The notes beneath the pieces are model-generated. The model searched no databases and was not told where the DNA came from. It worked only from the letters and a program-made list of their open reading frames with translations. Positions 8,864 to 17,457 of a stretch of DNA of 64,000 bases are shown here, piece after piece. The stretch's first letter is position 1. The number at the start of each line of letters is the position of its first letter. The translations under genes were made by a program, and so were the position numbers. Source of the DNA: Thermoplasmata archaeon (GTDB lineage Archaea; Thermoplasmatota; Thermoplasmata; Lutacidiplasmatales; UBA184); NCBI GenBank assembly GCA_027306505.1, contig DAHUZP010000057.1, forward strand, positions 62,001 through 126,000, written 5' to 3'.

Positions 8864-9618
8864 GCACGAGCAGGGGAGCGAAGGAGGGGTCGTCCCCGAG
8901 CATCACGGCGCCCGAGCCGGGCCACCCCGCGTCGGTCCGGCCCGCGGGCTCCGCTCCATCGAACGACCCCGCGCCCCGCCCCCGAGAGGTCGCCTGGAGG
9001 CTCTTCACCCACGAGCTCACCTCCTCGTCGGTCCAGGAGAAGGGTGAGGGGGAGAAGGCGACGACCCACGTGCTCACCCCTCTGGGCGGATGCGTGAGCC
9101 GGTTGCTCTTGGTGGGGACCCTCTCCCAGATCGAGCCGCTCGGGTCCGGGGCCTCTCCCCTGTGGAGGGCGCGCTTCACCGATCCCACCGGCGGAGTCGC
9201 CGTGACCGCGGGTTCCTACCAGCCGCGCGCGCTCGCGTTCTTGAGCCAGGCAAAGGCCCCCCTCCTCGCGACCGTGGTCGGGAAGGCCCACCTCTTCGTC
9301 GGGCGCGAAGGGGTGCCGATGGTGTCCGTACGCTCCGAGATCATCGCTCCCGCGACCCCGGCCGAGGAGCGGGCCTGGGTGGTGGAGACCGCCCGACAGT
9401 CGCTCCGTCGGCTGGCCCTCACCAAGGAGGTCCGCGCACGCGGGTCCCGGGACCCGGGGGCCTACCCCTGCGGCTACCCTCGTCGGTTGGTCGACTCCGC
9501 CCTCCGCTGCCTGGACCGCTACCCCGGCTCCGATCCAGAGCGCTTCCGGGGGCCGATCGAGCGCGCTCTGGGAAGCGTCGGGGAGGGCACCCCGGTCGTT
9601 CCCGACCCTAGCAGGTAG
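8860..9618 (+). CDS. RPA-associated OB-fold protein (RPAP family)
   Basis: A 252-residue partner of the upstream RPA, translationally coupled through ATGA. After a Pro/Ser-rich N-terminus it shows the family's opening EVAWRLFTHELTSSS. An OB-fold core follows with VSRLLLVGTLSQIE, WRARFTDPTGGVAVTAG and ATVVGKAHLF, then a helical C-terminus. In other euryarchaea the equivalent protein is encoded with RPA and associates with it. The longer frame reaching upstream of 8860 is only an overlap with the RPA gene and is not used. Confidence 0.85.
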   Translation: MSTSRGAKEGSSPSITAPEPGHPASVRPAGSAPSNDPAPRPREVAWRLFTHELTSSSVQEKGEGEKATTHVLTPLGGCVSRLLLVGTLSQIEPLGSGASPLWRARFTDPTGGVAVTAGSYQPRALAFLSQAKAPLLATVVGKAHLFVGREGVPMVSVRSEIIAPATPAEERAWVVETARQSLRRLALTKEVRARGSRDPGAYPCGYPRRLVDSALRCLDRYPGSDPERFRGPIERALGSVGEGTPVVPDPSR

Positions 9619-9795
9619 TATCTTCCCCGTCCGCCCCGTACCTCCTGAGGGGGGTGGGGGACGCAGCCTCGGTCGAAGGGCCCTGCGCCGAGCGGCAGCG
9701 GCCCGGGGAACGAGATCCCTGGACGCGAGGAGGTCTCCCGTCGGCTGCTCCTCTCGGTCGACCAGGCGGTCCAGGGCCATGGCGGAACCTGGCTC

Positions 9796-12249
9796 GTGAC
9801 CGGCCCTCCGGGCATCGGGAAGACGTTCCTGCTGCACTGGCTCGCCGGTCGGATGCGCGACCGGGGCTTCCGGGTCTGGGAGCGCTCGTTCTTGGAACGC
9901 CGGGGGGAGCTCATGGGCCCCCTCCCCGAGATCCTCTCCATCCTGGCCCCACCTCGTTCGGAGCCCTCTCCCGCGGAGGCGGGCTCTCCTGGGGGCTTGC
10001 TGCCGGCCCGGTTCCTACTCGACCTTCTGCGGGCTCTCCTGCGGACCTCCGCTCAACGGCCCGTCGCGATCCTGCTGGACGACGCCCAATACGCGGACCC
10101 CGAGGCCTTCCTCGCCTTCCAGCTCCTCTCCCGGGCCATGGGAGGCATGCGCGCGATGCTCGTCCTCGCCGTCGCGGACCCCGTCACGGAGGCGGGACCC
10201 GGGGTCGACACGCGTTGGGCCCGCTCCGTCGAGGTCCTTCGGGGCGAAGGGAGCCTGGAGCAGCTCTCGCTCCATGGTCTCGACCTTCCGACCAGCCGGA
10301 CGGTGGTCGAATCCTCGTTGGGGGCCTCTCTGGAGGGGGCCGAAGGGGAGGAGGTCCTCTCCGCGCTCTGGGGCCGGACCGAGGGGAACCCGCTCTTCCT
10401 TCAGGAGCTCGCATCGCTCCTTCTCTCCCAGGGCCAGGTCCAGGTGGAGGGTAACGGGGTACGGTTCGCCCCTGACGGCCCGGGTTCGAAATCCTCCCCA
10501 ATCGGGGGTGGTTGGGGACGGCTCCCGCTCCCTCCGACCCTGCGCCGGCTCCTGCTCGACCGGCTGGAACACGTACTGCCCTCCGAGCTCACGCTGCTTC
10601 AGGGCGCGGCCCTGGTGGGCAGCCCGTTCGACGCGGAGCCGCTCGCCGCGGTGACCTCACGGACGCTACGGGACGTCGAGTCCCACTTCCGCGACTTCAC
10701 TTCGACGGGACTGCTCCGCCAGGACCCGGAGAGCGACGACGTCCCGCGGTGGCGCTTCTCGAACGACCTGGTCTGGGAGGTTCTGCTGCGGGACGCGGAG
10801 CCGGACGACGTTCGGGAGCTCTCGCGTCGGCTCGCGCTCTGGTGGAGCACCGCGCGGCCCGAGGAGGTGGAGACCATCGCCCGGCTCTTCCACGACGCGG
10901 GGGCGGTGGACGAGGGGCTCCCTTGGGTCCGAGAGGCCATCGACCGCGCCCTGCGCGCCCAGGCGACGCTCTCGGCCGAACGGCACTTCCAGTGGTACTT
11001 CGATCTCCTCGCGGGCATCCCCCAGGCCCCCGCCGCCCTAGCGCAGGAGGCCCTCGACCTCGTGGACCGCCTGCTCGTGCGTCGCCTGAGGCCCGAGACG
11101 GTCCAGGTCCTGAGGTCCCTCGCGAGGGCCCAACCCACCGAAGAGATGCGATGGGAGACCGGCTGGCGGGAGGTCCATGTCCAGGTCTCCTTCGACCTGC
11201 CGCGGGCGGAGCGGAAGTACGAGGAGCTCCGAGCGATGCTCGAGCGCTCGCCCCTGCCCAACGACACCGCGCGCCGGGGCGCGCTCTGCTTCGTCCACAG
11301 CGAGCTCCTGGGGGCCCGCCTCTCCTGGAGCGAGGCGACGGAGGAGGCGGAGAACGCGCTGCGCCTCTGGGGGGACCGGGCCTCCGTCTGGGCCCGCGGA
11401 CGCCTCCACTATGAGCTCGGATGGGACCATCTCATGCTCGGTGACTTTGCGAGCGCGCGCGAGCACCTCATCGACCTGCTCGCCCTCACGGCAGGGACCG
11501 AGGTGCCCGTCCTGCGGGCGACCGCCCTCGTGCTGGACGGAAGTCTCTCGTTGATGGAGGGGCGGCTCGCCGCCTCCTCCCGGGCCTACCAGGAGGCCGC
11601 CCACCGCCTGCTGGAGGTCGGCGCCATGGAGGGCTACGGCATCGCCCGGAACAACCGCGCGGAGGTCCTGATCCATCTGGGCCGCGATGAGGAGGCCCGG
11701 CGAGAGCTCCGCGAGGCGGAGCTCGTCGGGACCCGCTTCGGCTATCCCCGCGTGGTGCAGGGCTGCGCGCTCAAGTGGGCCTGGCTCTACGCGCTTCGTG
11801 CGGACTGGGGGGCGGCCTCCGACGCGCTCACCACGGTGGAGCAGGAGCTGCGGACCACCGAGATCTCCGACGAGCTATGGGAGGCCCGCCTGCTCCGCCT
11901 GTGGGTCGACGGGGAGATGCGGAACCCCAGTGCTGCGCTCGACCGTCTCCACTCGACCTTCAAAGAGGACTCGCACCTCCAGCCCCACGTTCGGCCCTAC
12001 CTCAGCCGGATCGAGGGACGGCTCTTGGAGCTCACGGACCGGCCCGGGGCTCGCGAAGCGCTCGGCCGGTCGCTTGAAGCCGCCCGTCGATACCGGGGGA
12101 ACGAGGAGCAGGCCGCCGCGCTCCAGGCGATTGCCCGCTGGGAGCGGGCGCATGGCGACCTCGCGGCCGCCGAGAAGGCGGAGCGGGAGGCGGACGCACT
12201 CTTCCCCGCGACGCTGCCGGCGCCCGACCGGCCCTCGCTCCCGCACTGA
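9796..12249 (+). CDS. large P-loop ATPase with C-terminal helical (TPR-like) repeats
   Basis: An 817-residue protein from GTG 9796. The P-loop GPPGIGKTFLL lies at residues 3-13 and a Walker B-like ILLDDAQYADPEAF near residue 90, as in AAA/STAND-type regulatory ATPases. A winged-helix-like middle region (about 255-350) and a long alpha-helical repeat region (about 360-800) rich in TPR-style A/L/Y spacing follow. This resembles MalT-like or adenylate-cyclase-associated scaffolds that bind ATP to switch protein contacts. Coding character (GREEVSRRLLLSV) continues upstream to about 9700, so the annotated start removes part of the domain; see findings. It follows the RPA pair in the same direction, 178 bases away. 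No DNA-binding domain is clearly visible. Confidence 0.75.
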   Translation: MTGPPGIGKTFLLHWLAGRMRDRGFRVWERSFLERRGELMGPLPEILSILAPPRSEPSPAEAGSPGGLLPARFLLDLLRALLRTSAQRPVAILLDDAQYADPEAFLAFQLLSRAMGGMRAMLVLAVADPVTEAGPGVDTRWARSVEVLRGEGSLEQLSLHGLDLPTSRTVVESSLGASLEGAEGEEVLSALWGRTEGNPLFLQELASLLLSQGQVQVEGNGVRFAPDGPGSKSSPIGGGWGRLPLPPTLRRLLLDRLEHVLPSELTLLQGAALVGSPFDAEPLAAVTSRTLRDVESHFRDFTSTGLLRQDPESDDVPRWRFSNDLVWEVLLRDAEPDDVRELSRRLALWWSTARPEEVETIARLFHDAGAVDEGLPWVREAIDRALRAQATLSAERHFQWYFDLLAGIPQAPAALAQEALDLVDRLLVRRLRPETVQVLRSLARAQPTEEMRWETGWREVHVQVSFDLPRAERKYEELRAMLERSPLPNDTARRGALCFVHSELLGARLSWSEATEEAENALRLWGDRASVWARGRLHYELGWDHLMLGDFASAREHLIDLLALTAGTEVPVLRATALVLDGSLSLMEGRLAASSRAYQEAAHRLLEVGAMEGYGIARNNRAEVLIHLGRDEEARRELREAELVGTRFGYPRVVQGCALKWAWLYALRADWGAASDALTTVEQELRTTEISDELWEARLLRLWVDGEMRNPSAALDRLHSTFKEDSHLQPHVRPYLSRIEGRLLELTDRPGAREALGRSLEAARRYRGNEEQAAALQAIARWERAHGDLAAAEKAEREADALFPATLPAPDRPSLPH

Positions 12250-12348
12250 GAAGGTCGAGGCTCCTCTCATGCCCGGATGGGGGCAGCCCGCATCGGTAGG
12301 GGGCGGGGGATGAGGAGCGGGTCCCGGCCTTCGAGGGGGCCTTGAGAG

Positions 12349-12358
12349 CATTTATACC
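12349..12358 (+). promoter_or_regulatory. TATA-like box for the FKBP gene
   Basis: catttatacc is a good archaeal TATA element about 100 bases before the ATG at 12455, which predicts a leader of about 75 bases. The rest of the gap 12250-12454 shows no ORF or RNA gene. Confidence 0.5.
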
Positions 12359-12454
12359 TCCTTCCGTGTGCGCGCGCCGGGGAATGAGGAGCACCTGTCT
12401 CGCCGAACCGTGAAGAGACCCGCGACATTCTGACCCCAAGGCTCACCAAACAGC

Positions 12455-13369
12455 ATGGCCGAACCGAAAGTGTCCTTCCCCTGGCTGGGCTACGTCGTCT
12501 TGGTCATCGTGCTCGCGGCGGCGGGGGGCGGGGGCTACTACGCCCTGACCCAGACCGTCTACAAGCCCCATCCGGCCCCCAACATCCTGGTGGTGCAGGA
12601 GGGCGACAACGTGACGGTCAACTACGTGGGCATCTTCGGCAGCGGCATCGACCAGGGTAAGGTCTTCGACACCTCGCTCCTCTCGGTCGCCCGCGATAAC
12701 TCCACCTGGCCCAAGGCGCTCAGCTTCGCCTTCCGGGGCGCGAGCGGATACACACCTCTGCATGCCCACGTGGGCACCCAGTCCTACGGCTCCTACACGA
12801 GCCTCATCACCGGGTTCTGGAAGGCGATGGTCGGCCTGCAGGGGAACCAGACCACCACGACCGTGATCCCTCCGGCGCAGGGCTACGGCTTCTCGGATCC
12901 CTCGAAGATCTTCGTCTACCCGTTGGTCCAGACGTTGCCGATGCTCTACACCTACACACCCACCGGGTTCAGTTCGGCCTACCCCGGGGTCACCGCCCGA
13001 CCCTCGATCTTCGTGGACCCCCACTGGGGCTGGAACGACACGGTCCTCTCCGTCAACTCGACGGCGGTGGTCCTGGAGTACACCCCGACCGTGGGCGAGC
13101 ACATCTCCCCCCTCGGCTGGACGGACGTGGTGACAGGGGTCTCCAACACCCAGGGCGCTCAGGGGACCATCACCTACACGAACCAGCTCTCCCCGCAGGA
13201 TGTTGGTCAGGTCCAGGGGACGGACTGGCAGAACTCTAACCAGCAGTTCTTCCTCACGAGCGTCAACTCGGCCGCGGGGACCTACACGCTCAACTTCAAC
13301 TCCGAGGTCACGGGCAACACGCTGATCTTCGAGATCACGGTGGTGAACATCCTCCCACCGGCCGCCTGA
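12455..13369 (+). CDS. membrane-anchored FKBP-type peptidyl-prolyl cis-trans isomerase
   Basis: A 304-residue protein with an N-terminal anchor (about residues 11-30, YVVLVIVLAAAGGGGYYAL) and an extracytoplasmic FKBP fold. Recognisable FKBP elements are EGDNVTVNYVGIF, KVFDTSL, GFWKAMVGLQGNQTTTTVIPPAQGYG and the closing strand NTLIFEITVVNI. A long insertion of more than 100 residues sits between the core strands, where SlyD-type archaeal FKBPs carry an insert-in-flap chaperone domain. It probably catalyses proline isomerisation in exported proteins, which fits the several secreted proteins in this window. Confidence 0.82.
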   Translation: MAEPKVSFPWLGYVVLVIVLAAAGGGGYYALTQTVYKPHPAPNILVVQEGDNVTVNYVGIFGSGIDQGKVFDTSLLSVARDNSTWPKALSFAFRGASGYTPLHAHVGTQSYGSYTSLITGFWKAMVGLQGNQTTTTVIPPAQGYGFSDPSKIFVYPLVQTLPMLYTYTPTGFSSAYPGVTARPSIFVDPHWGWNDTVLSVNSTAVVLEYTPTVGEHISPLGWTDVVTGVSNTQGAQGTITYTNQLSPQDVGQVQGTDWQNSNQQFFLTSVNSAAGTYTLNFNSEVTGNTLIFEITVVNILPPAA

Positions 13370-13419
13370 GGCGGTCCCTGCATCGGTGAGGCAGTGACCC
13401 CAGGCCGAGGAGGCGGGCC

Positions 13420-14409
13420 ATGCCCTCCGTGCGCGTCGTGACCTGGCCGGAGCTCAGCGAGTCGGAGCGCACGAGCCTCCCCGCGGTGCACGTCCTGGAC
13501 GGGGGTCCCATCTGGGACGAAAAGTACCTGCGCCGGATCCACCGAGGACCAAGCCCTTTCGTCGACTATCACGCGGTCTACGCCGTGGAGAAGGACGAGG
13601 TCCTGGGATTCGTCCAGGTGATCCGGACGCCCTTCCGCTTCGTGGGAGCCCCCCGCCCCGAGACCGTCGCCGGGCTCGACTACGTCGTGGTCCGCCCGGA
13701 AGCCCTACGGCGCGGCCTCGCCTCACAGCTCATCCAGGAGGTGCACCGTCGAGAGCGGTCGGAAGGGACCCGATGGGTCCTCCTCAGCACGCGCCGCTCG
13801 TGGGGGGCACACCGCCTCTACGAGCAGCTGGGGTACCGGGACGTCTACAGCCCGGTCTCCGTCCTCCGACAGGTCCCGGCCCGGGCTCCCGACAGGCTCG
13901 CTCGAGGCTACCGGATCCGCAGGGCCCGGGCGAAGGATGCTTCCGGGCTCGAACGGCTCCTGCGAGAGAGCGAGCGTGGCCGATCCGGGTTCGTGCCGAG
14001 GAGCCCCGATTCCTTCTCCTGGAGGTTCCGCCACGAGTGGGCCCGTCCGCGCGACCACCACCTCCTGCTCCACCAGGGACGCGAGGTGGGCTACGCCCGG
14101 ATCAGCGTCAGCCCGAGGGCCGTCACCGCGGATGAGGTCGCGCTCACAGGTCCGGACCACGCGCTCCCGATGCTGCTCCATCTCGAGCGAGAGGCGCGAG
14201 GTCGCTGGCTGCTCCTGCAGCGGACCACCTTTGCCTCCGACCTGAAGGGGGAGCTGCTCGCCCGGGGGTACCGGTTCTACCCCTACGCCCACGCGACGAT
14301 CATGGCCTGCCCGATCGCCCCGGGTCTGCGGGGGGTAGGAGCCTTCGCCCCTTGGCAGGCGACCTTTGAGGACCCGAGCTTCGTGATGCACGCGGGCGAC
14401 TGGTTCTGA
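13420..14409 (+). CDS. tandem GNAT-like N-acetyltransferase
   Basis: A 329-residue protein with two GNAT-like halves. The first (about 1-150) has the acetyl-CoA motif region LDYVVVRPEALRRGLASQLI and a C-terminal GAHRLYEQLGYRDV. The second (about 165-300) begins GYRIRRARAKDASGLERLL and is more divergent, without a clear Q/RxxGxG/A loop, so it may be non-catalytic. The substrate is unknown. An aggaggcggg stretch just before the ATG is a good ribosome-binding site. The gene converges on the coiled-coil gene with a 16-base gap. Confidence 0.75.
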   Translation: MPSVRVVTWPELSESERTSLPAVHVLDGGPIWDEKYLRRIHRGPSPFVDYHAVYAVEKDEVLGFVQVIRTPFRFVGAPRPETVAGLDYVVVRPEALRRGLASQLIQEVHRRERSEGTRWVLLSTRRSWGAHRLYEQLGYRDVYSPVSVLRQVPARAPDRLARGYRIRRARAKDASGLERLLRESERGRSGFVPRSPDSFSWRFRHEWARPRDHHLLLHQGREVGYARISVSPRAVTADEVALTGPDHALPMLLHLEREARGRWLLLQRTTFASDLKGELLARGYRFYPYAHATIMACPIAPGLRGVGAFAPWQATFEDPSFVMHAGDWF

Positions 14410-14425
14410 GCCCTACCTGAGGGCC

Positions 14426-15331
14426 TCAGAGCGCGATCTTGCCGTTCTTGAAGAGCGCCTTGAGGTTGTCCTCGGCGTTCTTGGAGATGACCTCCTCGTT
14501 CCGGGTCATCTGACGGACGGAGCGGTTGTGCTCGTCCAGGAGCTTGCGCGCCTCGTTCTTGCGCTCTCGGGACTGGTGGAGGAGCCCCATGACGCTCTTC
14601 TCGAGGTCGCGGATCTCGTCCGAGAGCTTGTCGACCTTTCCGATGAGCTCCGCCCGGGCCTTCCCCTTCGCCCGGATCTCGGCGACGAGATGACCCACCT
14701 CGGTCAAGCGCGACTTCACGTTGCGCATGACCTCGTCGCGGTGCTTCTGGATCTTCTCCACCTCGATCGAGATCTCTTCGTCGCGCTTCCGCGCGGCGTC
14801 GAGCTCGACCCGGAGCCCCTGAAGGCTCTCATCCTTGGCCTTCCAGACCGACTGGTTCTTCTCGGCCTCGCCGAGCTGCGCCCGCAGCTCGCGCATCCGG
14901 TCGATGAGGGCGTTCTCCTCCTTGATCGGCATCGCGGTGGTCTGTTGCTTCTTCTCCAGCGCCGCGATCTCCTGGACGAGCCGGTCGGGGCGAGGACGGG
15001 CGCGCCGGTCGTGCCCCTCGCCGGACTCGCGCAGTTCGATCCTGAGAGCGTCGACGCGGCCGCGTAGCCGGTCGCGCTCGGAGCGGAGCTCGCCCAGCTT
15101 CTTGCCGAGGTCGCGGAACTCCTGGTGGAGGGTCTCCACCTCCTGGTAGATCGGACCCCGATGGTTCTGGAGATCGAAGGCCTCCTCGGCGAAGCGCCGG
15201 GCCAGCGCGAGCATCTCCGCTCGTCGCTCCTTCATTCCCCGCAGCTTCTGCTCGCCGGAGCGGATGCCCTGCCAGAGCTCCTTCTCCTGGCCTTCCTCCT
15301 CTTCCGAGAGGAGTCCCCCGTGCCGTGGCAC
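14426..15331 (-). CDS. coiled-coil protein (COG1340-like)
   Basis: About 301 residues, almost entirely heptad-patterned coiled coil (for example ELRSERDRLRGRVDALRIEL and SDEIRDLEKSVMGLLHQSRE). It ends in a short C-terminal region, KNAEDNLKALFKNGKIAL. It resembles the archaeal coiled-coil family COG1340, whose function is unsettled. The frame stays open a further kilobase upstream, but that stretch is the shadow of larB. The GTG at 15331, 23 bases after the larB stop, is the first usable start for coiled-coil coding. Close spacing suggests co-transcription with larB. Confidence 0.75.
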   Translation of the reverse strand: MPRHGGLLSEEEEGQEKELWQGIRSGEQKLRGMKERRAEMLALARRFAEEAFDLQNHRGPIYQEVETLHQEFRDLGKKLGELRSERDRLRGRVDALRIELRESGEGHDRRARPRPDRLVQEIAALEKKQQTTAMPIKEENALIDRMRELRAQLGEAEKNQSVWKAKDESLQGLRVELDAARKRDEEISIEVEKIQKHRDEVMRNVKSRLTEVGHLVAEIRAKGKARAELIGKVDKLSDEIRDLEKSVMGLLHQSRERKNEARKLLDEHNRSVRQMTRNEEVISKNAEDNLKALFKNGKIAL

Positions 15332-15354
15332 GAAGGGTCCAGCCCGTCGCTCCG

Positions 15355-16191
15355 TTATGAGCGTTGCCCGTTCTTCGCTCTGGCGCGGCGACGCCCCCGA
15401 CGCCGGGCACCGGCGCCTGAAGCCGTGGTCGAGCGCAGGACCTGGGCCGCCACCAGCGCGGCCGGTATCCCCGCGTCGATGTTGACCACGGCGAGGGGAA
15501 CGCACGACTGGAGCATCGCAGTGAGGGCGGCCTCCCCGCCTCCCCCGCGCCCGTATCCCTGAGAGGTGGGCACGCCGATGACCGGCCGATCGACGAGCCC
15601 TGCGACCACCGTGGCCAGCGCGCCCTCTCGACCCGCACAGACGACGTAGACCCCGGGACGGGTGCGCTCGAGGCGGGGGAGCACGCGCAGGAGCCGATGG
15701 AGCCCCGCCACGCCCACGTCGAAGGCACAGGCGACCTCGGCTCCCAAGGCCTCCAGGGTGAGCCGTACCTCCTCCGCGACACGAGCGTCCGCTGTCCCGG
15801 CGCTCAGCAGGGCCGCGTGTCGACCCGCGAGAGGACGGTCCATCTCCTTCGGCCTCAGGATGGCGAGCCTCACCAGCGGGTGGACCTCCAGGGGGACGCC
15901 CTGCCCTCGCCGCTCTGAGAGCCAGGTGAGCTCCTCGTCCGTGAGGCGGGAGAGGATGGCCCCGGTACGGGTGCGGTCGAGGCCATCGACGAGCTCCTGG
16001 AAGTGGGGGAGCTGCTTGCCCTCGCCCAACAGGACCTCCGGGAGGCCCGTCCGCTCGACGCGGGGCAGGTCGAAGCGTGCGTGCCGACCCCCGGGAAGGT
16101 GCCCTTCCTCCAGGAGCTGGGTCGCTTCCTCGAGGGAGATCTCCCCCCGTTGGACGGCGCGTAGGATGCGTCGGACCATGCCGGGACCCAT
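15355..16191 (-). CDS. larB: nickel-pincer cofactor biosynthesis protein LarB
   Basis: A 278-residue LarB homologue. LarB carboxylates nicotinic acid adenine dinucleotide at C5 and hydrolyses it, starting synthesis of the nickel-pincer nucleotide used by lactate racemase-type enzymes. The N-terminal helices (RRILRAVQRGEISLEEATQLL) match the family. The PurE-like C-terminal half contains LLSAGTADARVAEEV, GVYVVCAGREGALATVVAGL, PVIGVPTSQGYGRGGGGEAAL and VVNIDAGIPAAL. No larC, larE or larA is next to it. An internal ATG at 16179 is an equally plausible start. Confidence 0.9.
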   Translation of the reverse strand: MGPGMVRRILRAVQRGEISLEEATQLLEEGHLPGGRHARFDLPRVERTGLPEVLLGEGKQLPHFQELVDGLDRTRTGAILSRLTDEELTWLSERRGQGVPLEVHPLVRLAILRPKEMDRPLAGRHAALLSAGTADARVAEEVRLTLEALGAEVACAFDVGVAGLHRLLRVLPRLERTRPGVYVVCAGREGALATVVAGLVDRPVIGVPTSQGYGRGGGGEAALTAMLQSCVPLAVVNIDAGIPAALVAAQVLRSTTASGAGARRRGRRRARAKNGQRS

Positions 16192-16250
16192 TCCCCAAGG
16201 CGGGAGCGGATGGTCCGCGTCGCCCCGAGGAGCGGCCGATGTCGGGAGCG

Positions 16251-16258
16251 TTCAAATA
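16251..16258 (+). promoter_or_regulatory. TATA-like box for the first acyl-CoA dehydrogenase
   Basis: ttcaaata is centred about 35 bases before the ATG at 16290, giving a predicted leader of roughly nine bases. It would also drive etfB and etfA if the three genes form an operon. Confidence 0.5.
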
Positions 16259-16289
16259 GACCTCGATGCTCGGTCGACCGTCACGAGCC

Positions 16290-17441
16290 ATGCCCATCAG
16301 TTTCGATCTGACCCAGGACCAGAAGGAGCTCCAGACCCTCGCCGCCAAGTTCGCCCGGGAAGAGATGGCCCCCCGCGCCGCGGAGGCCGACAAGAAGGGA
16401 CACTTCCCCGAGGAGGTCTACCGCAAGGCCTGGGAGCTCGGCCTCATGAACCTCAACGTGGCGACGGAATACGGCGGTGCCGGTCTCCCGCTGCTCGAGC
16501 AGTGCATCATCACCGAGGAGCTCGCCGCCGCCTGCGGAGGCATGACCACCTCCATTCTCGCGAACTGCCTAGCCCTCCAGCCGATCAACCTCGCCGGGAC
16601 TCCGGAACAGAAGGAGCGAGTGCTCCGACCCTTCTGCGGGAAGTACGGCCTCGCCTCCTTCGGGCTCACCGAGCCCTCCGGGGGGACCGACGCCGCCGCC
16701 CTCAAGACCCGGGCGGAGAAGAAGGGCGACCACTACGTGCTGAACGGCCAGAAGTGCTTCATCACGAACGCCCCCCAGGCCTCCCTCTACACGATCTTCG
16801 CGACGCTCGACCCCGCGAAGCGCGACAAGGGGATCACCGCGTTCATCGTCCCACGCGACTCCCCCGGCCTCTCCATCGGCAAGGAGGAGGACAAGATGGG
16901 GCAGCGCGCCTCCTCCACCGCCACGGTCCTCCTGGAGGACGTGGAGGTGAGCAAGGAGAACCTCCTCGGGAAGGAAGGGGAGGGCTTCCGCATCGCGATG
17001 CAGACCTTGGACTCGACCCGCACACCGATCGGCGCGCTCGCGGTGGGCATCGCCCGGGCCGCCCTGGAGCAGGCGGCCAAGTACTCCCTTCAGCGCACCT
17101 CCTTCGGCAAGCCCATCGCCCAGCACCAGGCGGTCGCGGCGAAGATCGCCAACATGACGATCGAGCTCGAGGCCTCCCGTCTGCTCACCTGGCGGTCCGC
17201 CTGGCTCGTGGACCAGGGGCACCGGGCCTCGCTCGAGAGCTCCATCGCGAAGTGCTTCTCCTCCGACAGCGCGATGCGGATCTGCGACGAGGCGATCCAG
17301 ATATTCGGAGGGTACGGCTACATGCGGGACTACCCCGTCGAGAAGTACCTCCGGGACGCGAAGCTCTGCCAGATCTACGAAGGGGCCAACGAGATCCAGC
17401 GCCAGGTGATCGCTCGCGAGTTCCTCAAGCGCTTCGGCTGA
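16290..17441 (+). CDS. acyl-CoA dehydrogenase
   Basis: A 383-residue FAD enzyme that oxidises acyl-CoA to trans-2-enoyl-CoA and passes electrons to ETF. Family landmarks are [17 protein letters not shown] and [10 protein letters not shown] in the middle beta domain, [18 protein letters not shown] at the C-terminal helical domain, [20 protein letters not shown], and YEGANEIQR with the catalytic glutamate. Length is typical. etfB starts 16 bases after the stop, so dehydrogenase and electron acceptor are encoded together. Acyl-chain specificity cannot be deduced. Confidence 0.95.
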   Translation: MPISFDLTQDQKELQTLAAKFAREEMAPRAAEADKKGHFPEEVYRKAWELGLMNLNVATEYGGAGLPLLEQCIITEELAAACGGMTTSILANCLALQPINLAGTPEQKERVLRPFCGKYGLASFGLTEPSGGTDAAALKTRAEKKGDHYVLNGQKCFITNAPQASLYTIFATLDPAKRDKGITAFIVPRDSPGLSIGKEEDKMGQRASSTATVLLEDVEVSKENLLGKEGEGFRIAMQTLDSTRTPIGALAVGIARAALEQAAKYSLQRTSFGKPIAQHQAVAAKIANMTIELEASRLLTWRSAWLVDQGHRASLESSIAKCFSSDSAMRICDEAIQIFGGYGYMRDYPVEKYLRDAKLCQIYEGANEIQRQVIAREFLKRFG

Positions 17442-17457
17442 GGCCGGGGGACCGAGC

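Noticed and set aside
7324-9837. 837-codon open frame on the minus strand opposite RPA and its partner
   Set aside because: Its translation is Arg/Ser/Pro-rich without domains, whereas the plus-strand frames encode recognisable OB folds. Long antisense frames are expected at this base composition.
10483-10510. Sequence gggttcgaaatcc resembling a tRNA T-arm
   Set aside because: The flanking bases do not pair into a T-stem, no acceptor or anticodon arm is present, and the stretch lies within the well-supported ATPase reading frame.
14426-16393. One 655-residue protein covering both the coiled coil and the larB region
   Set aside because: The upstream two thirds are Arg/Pro/Gly-rich shadow sequence opposite in frame to the clear LarB coding. 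Only the part after the GTG at 15331 is coiled coil.
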